DNA of 9,306 bases from Ruminococcus sp. (GTDB lineage: Bacteria; Bacillota; Clostridia; Oscillospirales; Ruminococcaceae): assembly GCA_024697705.1 (NCBI GenBank), contig JAILFF010000201.1, forward strand, positions 1 through 9,306, written 5' to 3'. Below are positions 1-7,207 of the stretch, piece by piece. Each line of letters begins with the position of its first letter. Position 1 is the stretch's first letter. The notes under the pieces were generated by a model. The model did not search any database. It was not told where the DNA came from and saw only the letters and a program-made list of their open reading frames with translations. The translations under genes were made by a program, and so were the position numbers.

Positions 1-1094
1 CTCGAAATGCTCGGACAGGTCTCAAAAAACGCGCTTGAACACTACGCGAAAATAAAAGAAAAGAAGCTGCGGCTTACCCTGCACGTTACCTCGCTGTGCA
101 ATTTCGCCTGCCCCTACTGCTTTCAGAACAGGCGCAGCGGAAATATGCCGAAGGAGGTGAAGGAGCAGATCCTGCGGTATGCCGAAAAAAGGCTCTCCGA
201 AGGCGGTTCGATAAGCTCAGCATCGGCTGGTTCGGCGGAGAACCGCTTCTCGTGCCCGAGATAATCGACTATCTCGGGCACGGCTTTAAGGCGCTTGCGG
301 AGAAATACGGCGCAAAATTCACCTCGACTATCCACACGAACGCCTATCTGCTCAATCAGAAAACGGTCGGGCTTCTCGAAGACGTGGGCTGCTATTTTGC
401 ACTCGTGACCATCGACGGCTACGGCGCTCTGCACGACAAAACAAGGTATCTGCGGGGCGGCGGCGCGACCTACGCCAAAATAATCGAAAATCTGTCGGGC
501 ATCAAAACAAGCATGATAATAAACATACGGTCGAATCTTCACAAGGGCAGCGCGGATTCCTACGACAAGCTGCGCGAAGAGATCATGGCTATCGCCGCAA
601 AGACGGGTAACGAAATGCGCTGTTCCCCCGCGAGAGTGCATATCGACGCCGCAAAAAACAGCGTCGGCATCGAAGAACTCACTGCGGAGGAGTATCACAG
701 CATCGCAGCGAAGACAGACCTTTCCGAACGCCTGGGCGTGTTCAGCCCCACGCCCGCGCCCTGCCATATCGTCAAGCCCGACGATTATGTGATAGACGAC
801 ATGGGCTTCGTTTTCCCGCACTGCAACGAGTTAGCCGCCGATCAGAGCACGGCTTTCTGCAACATCACCGAGCTTGACGAAAGCAGCTTTGATATCATCG
901 AAAAGCGCCACGCGGAGTTTATCGAAGAAAACCTTTTCCCCGACCACGAAAAGTGCCTGAACTGCGCGAAGCTGCCCGTGTGCATGGGAGGCTGTGCGCT
1001 TTTCAGAAAATACAAGGGCGAGCCCGCCTGTCCCGAAAACCTTTCGGATCCCGACGCTTTTATTCTGAAAAAGTATTACAGCGCGAAAGAGTGA
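1..1094 (+). pseudogene. Radical SAM/SPASM domain protein, 5'-partial and frameshifted
   Basis: A radical SAM enzyme uses a [4Fe-4S] cluster and S-adenosylmethionine to make a 5'-deoxyadenosyl radical. The N-terminal piece (frame of base 7) has the cluster motif CNFACPYC, whose Cys codons begin at 97, 109 and 118. The family motif WFGGEPLL follows at about 222-245, but one frame back. Reading on in that frame gives a C-terminal SPASM-like region with CNEL near 820 and CLNCAKLPVCMGGC at 954-995, which would bind auxiliary Fe-S clusters. The stop is at 1092-1094. The two halves join as one protein only with a -1 shift between about 185 and 209. The reading frame is open to the window edge and no ribosome binding site is visible before the ATG at 7, so the real start probably lies outside. 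SPASM proteins include peptide-modifying enzymes and sulfatase maturases; the substrate cannot be told here. Family call is firm; whether the gene is truly dead or a sequencing error is open. Confidence 0.85.
185..209 (+). other. Frameshift site in the radical SAM gene
   Basis: Up to about 207 the frame of base 7 reads like the family (…RLSEGG). From 207 the frame one base earlier reads FDKLSIGWFGGEP. One missing T in the GGTTCGAT stretch (205-212) would repair the gene. A missing A in the A6 run at 185-190 would also restore the frame, but gives a less family-like join. The A6 run is in the register A AAA AGG, which is not a canonical X XXY YYZ slippery heptamer, so programmed frameshifting is not well supported. 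Confidence 0.75.
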
Positions 1095-1117
1095 GGTCTG
1101 TACATAAGCCGGTATAA

Positions 1118-1142
1118 AATATGTACAATTTACACAAATGTA
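1118..1142. repeat. TGTA/TACA half-site cluster upstream of the small gene
   Basis: AATATGTACAATT (1118-1130) is identical to 4005-4017. Half sites alternate as TGTA (1122-1125), TACA (1131-1134) and TGTA (1139-1142), and another TGTACA lies at 1099-1104. The cluster sits about 30-70 bases before the -35 box at 1170. Regulator binding is inference. Confidence 0.35.
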
Positions 1143-1169
1143 CGGGTTGATTTTTAGCTGATTAACACC

Positions 1170-1198
1170 TTGAATTAACTGAATAAAAATGGTATAAT
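1170..1198 (+). promoter_or_regulatory. Sigma-A type promoter of the small coiled-coil gene
   Basis: A -35 box TTGAAT (1170-1175) and a perfect -10 box TATAAT (1193-1198) are separated by exactly 17 bases. The predicted start near 1205 gives a leader of about 90 bases before the ATG at 1294. No convincing terminator lies between the radical SAM stop (1094) and this promoter, so some readthrough from upstream is possible. Confidence 0.8.
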
Positions 1199-1214
1199 AA
1201 ATGTATATAGTTGT

Positions 1215-1234
1215 AAGAAAGGATATTCTTTCTT
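1215..1234 (+). promoter_or_regulatory. Leader hairpin in the 5' UTR of the small gene
   Basis: AAGAAAG (1215-1221) and CTTTCTT (1228-1234) form a perfect 7-bp stem with a 6-base loop, starting about 10 bases after the predicted transcription start. It is followed by a GC-richer patch with GTTC (1235-1238) opposite GAAC (1259-1262). The hairpin is visible directly. A role in mRNA stability or regulation is inference, and I match it to no known riboswitch class. Confidence 0.5.
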
Positions 1235-1293
1235 GTTCGGGCACGACAGGCGTCTGAGGAACAGCTTAAACTTTTATTCGGAGGGGAATTATC

Positions 1294-1452
1294 ATGGCAG
1301 AAATACTTGAGCTTTTGATAGACATCTGCGGCTCGCTTCATGACTTATCAAAGGATCTGCGCGAGGTAAAAAGAGAGGTTCGCGATATAAAGGAACAGCT
1401 TAGCAGCGGGGCTTCTGCTTCGGGCAATACAAGAAGAGTATCAAGACCGTAA
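1294..1452 (+). CDS. Small coiled-coil protein, 52 residues, unknown function
   Basis: I do not recognise this gene. It starts at ATG 1294, seven bases after a strong Shine-Dalgarno (GGAGGGG, 1280-1286), and ends with TAA at 1450-1452. It has its own near-consensus promoter and an intrinsic terminator, so it is well supported as a real short gene. Residues 4-36 carry hydrophobics at I4, L8, I11, L15, L18, L22, V25, V29, I32 and L36. This is an unbroken 3-4 heptad pattern with charged residues between, as in a parallel coiled coil or leucine zipper. Residues 37-52 are Ser/Gly/Ala-rich and end with several arginines, so the tail is probably disordered and basic. There is one Cys (C12), no signal peptide and no membrane segment. 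It probably makes a homo-oligomer or binds a coiled-coil partner. A RiPP precursor role beside the radical SAM gene is possible but has little support. Confidence 0.8.
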   Translation: MAEILELLIDICGSLHDLSKDLREVKREVRDIKEQLSSGASASGNTRRVSRP

Positions 1453-1477
1453 TCGATCATTTTTGTAATTAATAAGA

Positions 1478-1503
1478 GCGCCTGCGGCAGCGGGCGTTTT
1501 TTT
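1478..1503 (+). terminator. Intrinsic terminator after the small gene, or attenuator for the nitroreductase gene
   Basis: CGCCTGC (1479-1485) pairs with GCGGGCG (1490-1496) in a 7-bp stem with one G-U pair and a four-base loop, followed directly by seven Ts (1497-1503). The T tract ends two bases before the AGGAGG of the next gene, so it may terminate the small gene's transcript, attenuate the nitroreductase gene, or do both. Confidence 0.85.
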
Positions 1504-1519
1504 ATAGGAGGTAATCACC

Positions 1520-2038
1520 ATGACGGAGTTTTCACAGCTGGCAAGAGACAGATTTTCGGCGAGGAAGTTCGATCCTTCCCGTCCCGTTACGGACGAGCAG
1601 ATCGAAAAGATCATCAAAGCAGGGCTCGACGCGCCGACGGCGGTCAATTTTCAGCCGATAAAGATATGGGTATTCAAGAGCGCGGAGGCGAAAGAGAAGC
1701 TGCTGTCCGCCACGAAGATGAAATTCATCGCCGACGCGCCCGTTATCTTCATGATCGGCGGCAGGCACGAGGGCGCGTGGGTGCGTCCGTTCGATCAGAA
1801 GAATTTCGCCGAGATCGACGCGGCTATCGCTGCGACCCACATGATGCTCGAAATACATGATCTCGGGCTCGGCTCGACATGGATAGGTCATTTTGACGCG
1901 CCGCAGGTACATGAGCTTTTCCCCGAGACGAAGGACTACGAGCTGATAGCGCTGCTGCCCGCCGCGTACATGGCAGAAGATTGTGTTCCGTCGGAGCGGC
2001 ACCTTGTCTGCAAGCCCGATCTCGTTGAAACGCTGTAA
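1520..2038 (+). CDS. Nitroreductase-family FMN oxidoreductase
   Basis: The 172-residue product belongs to the FMN-dependent nitroreductase fold. These dimeric cytoplasmic flavoproteins use NAD(P)H to reduce nitro compounds, quinones or other electron-poor substrates; the natural substrate is unknown. The N-terminal FMN-phosphate motif is RFSARKF (residues 11-17), followed by APTAVNFQP (38-46), a version of the family's APSAxNxQP. A helix, DAAIAATHMMLEIHDLGLGSTWIG, spans residues 100-123 and is the usual dimer and flavin-packing segment. The C-terminal PxxxYMAED region (147-154) replaces the common GYP motif. The protein is at the short end for the family. The start is set by AGGAGG (1506-1511), eight bases before the ATG. 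No separate promoter fits between the upstream terminator and this start, so expression probably comes from readthrough of the small-gene transcript. It ends at a bidirectional terminator. Confidence 0.9.
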   Translation: MTEFSQLARDRFSARKFDPSRPVTDEQIEKIIKAGLDAPTAVNFQPIKIWVFKSAEAKEKLLSATKMKFIADAPVIFMIGGRHEGAWVRPFDQKNFAEIDAAIAATHMMLEIHDLGLGSTWIGHFDAPQVHELFPETKDYELIALLPAAYMAEDCVPSERHLVCKPDLVETL

Positions 2039-2086
2039 TATATACTCGGCGGCTGACCTTGCGTATCTTAGCAAAACAGCAATTAT

Positions 2087-2134
2087 AAAAAAGCCACGGT
2101 GCTTCCCGACAGGAAATACCGTGGCTCGTTTTTT
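2087..2134. terminator. Bidirectional intrinsic terminator between nitroreductase and SulP genes
   Basis: AGCCACGGT (2092-2100) and ACCGTGGCT (2118-2126) form a perfect 9-bp stem. TTCC/GGAA (2103-2106 and 2112-2115) can extend it across a small bulge. A six-A run lies on the left (2087-2092) and a six-T run on the right (2129-2134), so it can stop transcription from both the nitroreductase gene (+) and the sulP gene (-). Confidence 0.9.
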
Positions 2135-2152
2135 GGTTTTGCGATAATGCGC

Positions 2153-3853
2153 TTACGCGCCCTTGCTGACCGCCGCCGAGAGCGAGATATTCCCTGCCCG
2201 CAGCAGCGCGTTGTCGATGTGGTCGCAGAAGTTTTCCGCGCCGACCTTCTCGACAAGCCCCGCCTTTTCCATAGCGTGCATCGGCTGAGGATTAACGTGC
2301 GAGAATACAACGTTCACGCCCTGCTTCTTGCAGCGCGAAACAACATCGCTGAGCGCCGCAACGCCCGAAGCGTCTATCGCGGGAACGTTTCTCATGCGGA
2401 TAACAAGCACATTTGTTTGCTCGTCGTCGAGCATATATCCGAACTTCTCGGAAGCCGCAAAGAACATCGGTCCGTTGATCTCGTAGACCTTGGTGTGATC
2501 GGGTATGCGCTTCAGCGTGATGTTGTCGGGGTCGGTCTCCTCGTCGTCCGCGTCTATCCATGTGTGAGCCTCGGTAACGTCAGCCATGCGCTTCATGAAC
2601 AGCAGAGCAGCCATTACCATGCCGACGCCTATCGCAACAACAAGGTCGAATACGACTGTCAGAACAAGCGTCGCGAGAAGCACCAGTATATCGCTCTTGG
2701 GAGCGGTCTTTATAGTATTGCGGATATTCTTCCAGCCGCTCATATTGTAGGCTACCATAAAGAGTATCGCGGCGATGGTGGGCATCGGTATCACCGCGGC
2801 AAACTGCATCAGCAGCACGAGTATCAGCAGCACGACTACCGAGTGGACCATGCCCGAAACAGGCGTTCTGCCGCCGTTCTTGACGTTCGCGGCGGTCCTT
2901 GCGATAGCGCCCGTGGCGGGGATCCCGCCGAACAGCGCCGAGCCGATGTTGGCGGCACCCTGTGCGATAAGCTCCATATTCGAGCGGTGCTTCGAGCCTA
3001 TCATGCCGTCTGCAACGACGCAGGAAAGCAGCGACTCAACAGCCGCAAGAAGCGCAATTGTGAACGCCGACGGAACGAGCGCCTTGATCCTCGCAAAGGT
3101 GACTGCGGGCAGCGCGAATTTGGGCGGCGCGGAGGAAATGGTGTAAAGGTCGCCGATGGTGTTTACGTTCATGCCCGTGATCTTGACTATTGCCGAGCAG
3201 ACGATAACGGCGATAAGCGACGCGGGGATCTTTTCGAGCTTGCCGCGCCAAAGAATCAGTATAGCCATCGAGATCAGACCGATAAACAGCGCCTGCGGAT
3301 TGAACGTGCCGATGCAGGAGAATATCTCCGCCACCTTATCGACCGTTTCGATGGGGGCGTTCTTGAAGGTAAGTCCGAGGAAATCCTTGACCTGTCCTAT
3401 AACTATCGTTACCGCGATGCCGAAGGTAAAGCCTGCGGTTATGGTACCGGGAATATACTTTATCAGCTTACCGAATCGGCAAAGTCCCATAAGTATCATG
3501 ATAACGCCTGCCATAACGGTCGAAATAACAAGTCCGTCCATGCCCTGAGTAGCAACTATGCCCGCGACTATCGTAGCGAAAGCCGCCGTAGGACCCGCTA
3601 TCTGCACGCGGCTGCCGCCCAGGAAGGCTACGATAAAGCCCGCGACTATTGCGGTGTAAAGACCCTGTTCGGGATTCACGCCCGAAGCAAGCGCCAGCGC
3701 TATCGAAAGCGGCAGAGCGATTATCGCGACGATAACGCCGGCGGTAACGTCCTTAGCGAACTGCTGACCCGTATAGCCCTTAAGCACCGAGAACAGCTTC
3801 GGCTTAAGTTTTTCTTCTGTCGGTTTGACGTGGGGATTCTTGTAGACTTCCAT
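2153..3853 (-). CDS. SulP family anion transporter with C-terminal STAS domain
   Basis: This 566-residue integral membrane protein is a SulP (SLC26-type) transporter; bacterial members carry sulfate, bicarbonate or dicarboxylates. It has the full family length, with many hydrophobic segments from about residue 35 to 420. The SulP signature region is at 57-88 (SGVNPEQGLYTAIV, then GGSRVQIAGPTAAF). The conserved acidic residue is in LLAAVESLLSC (E273), and GGIPATGAIARTAANV is at 309-324. A cytoplasmic STAS domain follows at about 450-555 with VPAIDASGVAAL (490-501), the segment that in anti-sigma antagonists carries the phosphorylatable Ser (S496 here). The substrate cannot be assigned: no sulfate-assimilation or carbonic anhydrase gene lies beside it. 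The start at 3853 is supported by GGAG (3862-3865 on +), eight bases upstream. It is transcribed alone, divergently from uvrB. Confidence 0.93.
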   Translation of the reverse strand: MEVYKNPHVKPTEEKLKPKLFSVLKGYTGQQFAKDVTAGVIVAIIALPLSIALALASGVNPEQGLYTAIVAGFIVAFLGGSRVQIAGPTAAFATIVAGIVATQGMDGLVISTVMAGVIMILMGLCRFGKLIKYIPGTITAGFTFGIAVTIVIGQVKDFLGLTFKNAPIETVDKVAEIFSCIGTFNPQALFIGLISMAILILWRGKLEKIPASLIAVIVCSAIVKITGMNVNTIGDLYTISSAPPKFALPAVTFARIKALVPSAFTIALLAAVESLLSCVVADGMIGSKHRSNMELIAQGAANIGSALFGGIPATGAIARTAANVKNGGRTPVSGMVHSVVVLLILVLLMQFAAVIPMPTIAAILFMVAYNMSGWKNIRNTIKTAPKSDILVLLATLVLTVVFDLVVAIGVGMVMAALLFMKRMADVTEAHTWIDADDEETDPDNITLKRIPDHTKVYEINGPMFFAASEKFGYMLDDEQTNVLVIRMRNVPAIDASGVAALSDVVSRCKKQGVNVVFSHVNPQPMHAMEKAGLVEKVGAENFCDHIDNALLRAGNISLSAAVSKGA

Positions 3854-3903
3854 ACTCTTTACTCCATTCCCGGTTTAATATATGTTATTACACGACATTT
3901 ACT

Positions 3904-3932
3904 ATTATACTACGCGGAATGTTGCCAAATAA
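3904..3932 (-). promoter_or_regulatory. Probable sulP promoter
   Basis: Read on the minus strand, a perfect TATAAT lies at 3909-3904. The hexamer 17 bases further upstream (TTATTT, 3932-3927) is a weak -35. A better hexamer, TTGGCA (3928-3923), is only 13 bases away. The -10 box is convincing, the -35 is not. It would give a leader of about 45 bases. Confidence 0.5.
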
Positions 3933-3968
3933 TGCGTAAATTGTTACAAAGATATTTTCGTATACTTA

Positions 3969-3980
3969 CATATTAATATG
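3969..3980. repeat. Perfect 12-bp palindrome, possible operator
   Basis: CATATTAATATG is its own reverse complement. The flanks CTTA (3965-3968) and TAAG (3982-3985) extend the symmetry with one extra base on the right. It lies between the two divergent promoters. AT-rich palindromes arise easily by chance, so an operator role is only a possibility. Confidence 0.4.
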
Positions 3981-4005
3981 ATAAGCACAGAACCGATCGC
4001 GGGCA

Positions 4006-4023
4006 ATATGTACAATTACATAT
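4006..4023. repeat. ATATGT-N6-ACATAT inverted repeat containing a TGTA/TACA dyad
   Basis: Six-base arms ATATGT (4006-4011) and ACATAT (4018-4023) surround ACAATT. Within it, TGTA (4009-4012) faces TACA (4017-4020). The 13 bases AATATGTACAATT (4005-4017) recur exactly at 1118-1130 upstream of the small coiled-coil gene's promoter, which suggests a shared binding site. Confidence 0.4.
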
Positions 4024-4062
4024 GAGATATTTTGTCAAAATACACAAAGCAATAGGCACCGC

Positions 4063-4094
4063 AAAGTGAGGACGGTCAGCTTCGCGCTTTTTTT
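4063..4094 (+). terminator. Possible orphan intrinsic terminator upstream of uvrB
   Basis: AAAGTG (4063-4068) can pair with CGCTTT (4085-4090), with one G-U. After a mismatch, GGA (4070-4072) pairs with TTC (4081-4083). Seven Ts follow at 4088-4094, just before the uvrB -35 box. No plus-strand gene precedes it inside this spacer, so it would end either an unseen small RNA or upstream readthrough. The stem is weak. Confidence 0.35.
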
Positions 4095-4104
4095 GTTTTG
4101 GGTA

Positions 4105-4133
4105 TTGATTCCCGCCGTTACTTATGATATAAT
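4105..4133 (+). promoter_or_regulatory. uvrB promoter
   Basis: TTGATT (4105-4110) and TATAAT (4128-4133) are 17 bases apart. The -10 is preceded by TGA, giving an extended TGnTATAAT element. A start near 4140 leaves a leader of about 41 bases that includes a 14-base ATA repeat (4145-4158). No LexA-like dyad overlaps it. Confidence 0.8.
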
Positions 4134-4180
4134 AGATTAGTCGGATAATAATAATAATCAATAATACAGGAGGCAGCAGA

Positions 4181-6148
<1,968 letters not shown>

Positions 6149-6155
6149 GCTGTCT

Positions 6156-6596
6156 ATGCAGAAGAATCTAAAGCCGTCCGATTACCGCTATGCGATCTTT
6201 TTTATCGGGCTGCTGTCCTTTGCCGTGATACTGTACGGAGTTATCTGCCTTATCAATTTCAAGTCCGTCAAAAAGCACTGCACCGCGGCAGGTGCGGGAA
6301 CGGTAGTCGGTATCGAGAGCAAGCGCAGCAAGGCAGGCTCATTTTTCGAGTGGAATGTTGCTTTCACGGCGGCTGACGGCTGCGAATATACGTTCAAAAC
6401 GGGCAGCACACGGGAAAAAGCGGGCAAGGGCGATATATGCGCGGTGATGTATGATCCCGAAAAGCCCTCAAGAGCCTATGCGCCGGAAGCTCCGCCCGAC
6501 AACGGGGTGACACGGATATGCTCGGGAATAGCCATTATGATAATATCATGCGTGATATTGTTTTTCAAAATGAAAAGCGGAGGGCTGCTGCGTTAA
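6156..6596 (+). CDS. DUF3592-like small membrane protein (first of a tandem pair)
   Basis: The function is unknown. The 146-residue product has an N-terminal membrane segment at about 13-34 (AIFFIGLLSFAVILYGVICL). A beta-rich soluble domain follows, with VGIESKRSK, a WNVAFTAADGCEYTF strand pair and GDICAVMYDPEKPSRAY. A second membrane segment lies near the end (about 120-138), then a short basic tail. The TM, beta domain with a YDPxxPxxA turn, TM arrangement is that of DUF3592-type proteins; this assignment is from pattern memory, not a search. The gene starts seven bases after the uvrB stop. Its GGGGAGG (6137-6143) lies inside the end of uvrB, twelve bases from the ATG, so the two genes are probably cotranscribed. 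It is a clear paralogue of the next gene. Confidence 0.85.
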   Translation: MQKNLKPSDYRYAIFFIGLLSFAVILYGVICLINFKSVKKHCTAAGAGTVVGIESKRSKAGSFFEWNVAFTAADGCEYTFKTGSTREKAGKGDICAVMYDPEKPSRAYAPEAPPDNGVTRICSGIAIMIISCVILFFKMKSGGLLR

Positions 6597-6623
6597 ATCG
6601 CCAAAAGGAGAAGAATAAAGATC

Positions 6624-7091
6624 ATGGATATAGCAGAAAGACCGAACTTGAACGAAGCTCCCGAAAGCGCCAAACGCACCGTTTTGATACTTTTGATAAT
6701 AACAGCTTTATTGGCTGCAATAGGCGTTGTTCACCGGCTGATGACCCGGAACAAGATCACGAGCTGCTCGGCGGTCACAAAAGGCACGGTCACAGGGATC
6801 ACGCACGTTTTAAAGCTGAAAGGCAGCAGCCCCAAGTACCGCCGGAAGATCGCCTACACCGCGAAGGACGGCACGGAATACACGCTAAAATCGCAGAAGA
6901 CCCTCCGCAAAGCTGACGAGGGCGACACCGTAACGGTGTACTACGACCCGCACAAGCCAAAGAGAGCGGTCATCGAAGAACTTCCTCCCGACGGCGGCGT
7001 GACAGAATTCATCTTCGCAGGAATAACCCTGCTGACAGCCGTCATCTGCCTTGCCTACAAGCCCAAGCAGCAGCCCGCAGCTCGGGGGTGA
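6624..7091 (+). CDS. DUF3592-like small membrane protein (second of a tandem pair)
   Basis: The function is unknown. The 155-residue product repeats the architecture of its neighbour: an N-terminal membrane segment at about 18-37 (RTVLILLIITALLAAIGVV), a soluble beta domain, then a second membrane segment at about 130-146. The domain has TKGTVTGITHV, the strand YRRKIAYTAKDGTEYTL, and GDTVTVYYDPHKPKRAV. The two proteins share DGxEYTxK, then GD, YDPxKPxRA and PPDxGVT in the same order, so they arose by duplication and diverged. A purine-rich AAAGGAG (6604-6610) lies 13 bases before the ATG, which is a long spacing. Twenty-seven bases separate the two genes. There is no terminator after it, so readthrough into aroE is possible. 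Confidence 0.85.
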   Translation: MDIAERPNLNEAPESAKRTVLILLIITALLAAIGVVHRLMTRNKITSCSAVTKGTVTGITHVLKLKGSSPKYRRKIAYTAKDGTEYTLKSQKTLRKADEGDTVTVYYDPHKPKRAVIEELPPDGGVTEFIFAGITLLTAVICLAYKPKQQPAARG

Positions 7092-7134
7092 GTACGGGGC
7101 GAAGCCGCCGTATAATTCGCGCCGCAGGCGATCC

Positions 7135-7169
7135 TTAACTGTTAACTGTTAACTATTCACTATTCACTG
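7135..7169. repeat. Heptanucleotide array, 5 x 7 bp, consensus TTMACTR
   Basis: Five contiguous 7-base units run from 7135 to 7169: two TTAACTG, one TTAACTA, one TTCACTA and one TTCACTG. Two short GC-rich hairpins precede it: GGC-GAA-GCC near 7099-7107 and CGCC-GCA-GGCG near 7120-7130. The array ends just before the aroE start region. Its origin and function are unknown. Confidence 0.85.
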
Positions 7170-7184
7170 TTTAAATGATATGAT
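7156..7184 (+). promoter_or_regulatory. Possible aroE promoter overlapping the heptad array
   Basis: TTCACT (7156-7161), which is part of a heptad unit, lies 17 bases from TATGAT (7179-7184). Start would be near 7191, leaving a very short leader before the ribosome binding site at 7193. It is weaker than the uvrB and small-gene promoters, and readthrough from uvrB could suffice instead. Confidence 0.3.
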
Positions 7185-7192
7185 ATTAATTG

Positions 7193-7198
7193 AAAGGA
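7193..7198 (+). promoter_or_regulatory. Ribosome binding site that decides the aroE start
   Basis: AAAGGA lies nine bases before ATG 7208. The in-frame TTG at 7190 lies upstream of this site, so it would have no Shine-Dalgarno of its own and would add six residues not expected in the family. Confidence 0.7.
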
Positions 7199-7207
7199 AG
7201 TAAGATC

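Larger units (their letters stand above)
3854..4180. other. Divergent intergenic region between sulP and uvrB
   Basis: These 327 bases hold no credible protein gene. An open frame on the minus strand across 3973-4161 has no ribosome binding site and a low-complexity start. The spacer contains the sulP promoter, a perfect 12-bp palindrome (3969-3980), an inverted repeat ATATGT-N6-ACATAT (4006-4023), a hairpin followed by seven Ts (4063-4094), and the uvrB promoter and leader. I see no GAAC-N4-GTTC LexA site of the Bacillus type. Confidence 0.7.

Noticed and set aside
185..191. Programmed -1 frameshift signal in the A6 run
   Set aside because: The frame register is A AAA AGG, not a canonical slippery heptamer, and I see no obvious downstream stimulatory structure.
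123..821. Long open frame on the minus strand opposite the radical SAM gene
   Set aside because: It lies wholly antisense to conserved motifs, has no ribosome binding site, and is an effect of codon bias in the sense gene.
2099..3976. 625-codon plus-strand frame opposite the SulP gene
   Set aside because: The product is Arg/His/Tyr-rich with no recognisable domain, and it starts inside a terminator. It is the shadow of the transporter gene.
3973..4161. 62-codon minus-strand frame in the sulP/uvrB spacer
   Set aside because: It begins with a poly-Ile run from the ATA repeat, has no Shine-Dalgarno, and overlaps the uvrB promoter.
4060..4180. LexA/SOS box for uvrB
   Set aside because: No GAAC-N4-GTTC type dyad is present near the promoter. 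A divergent LexA site cannot be excluded by eye.
7135..7169. CRISPR array
   Set aside because: Units are 7 bases with no spacers between them and no cas genes are nearby.
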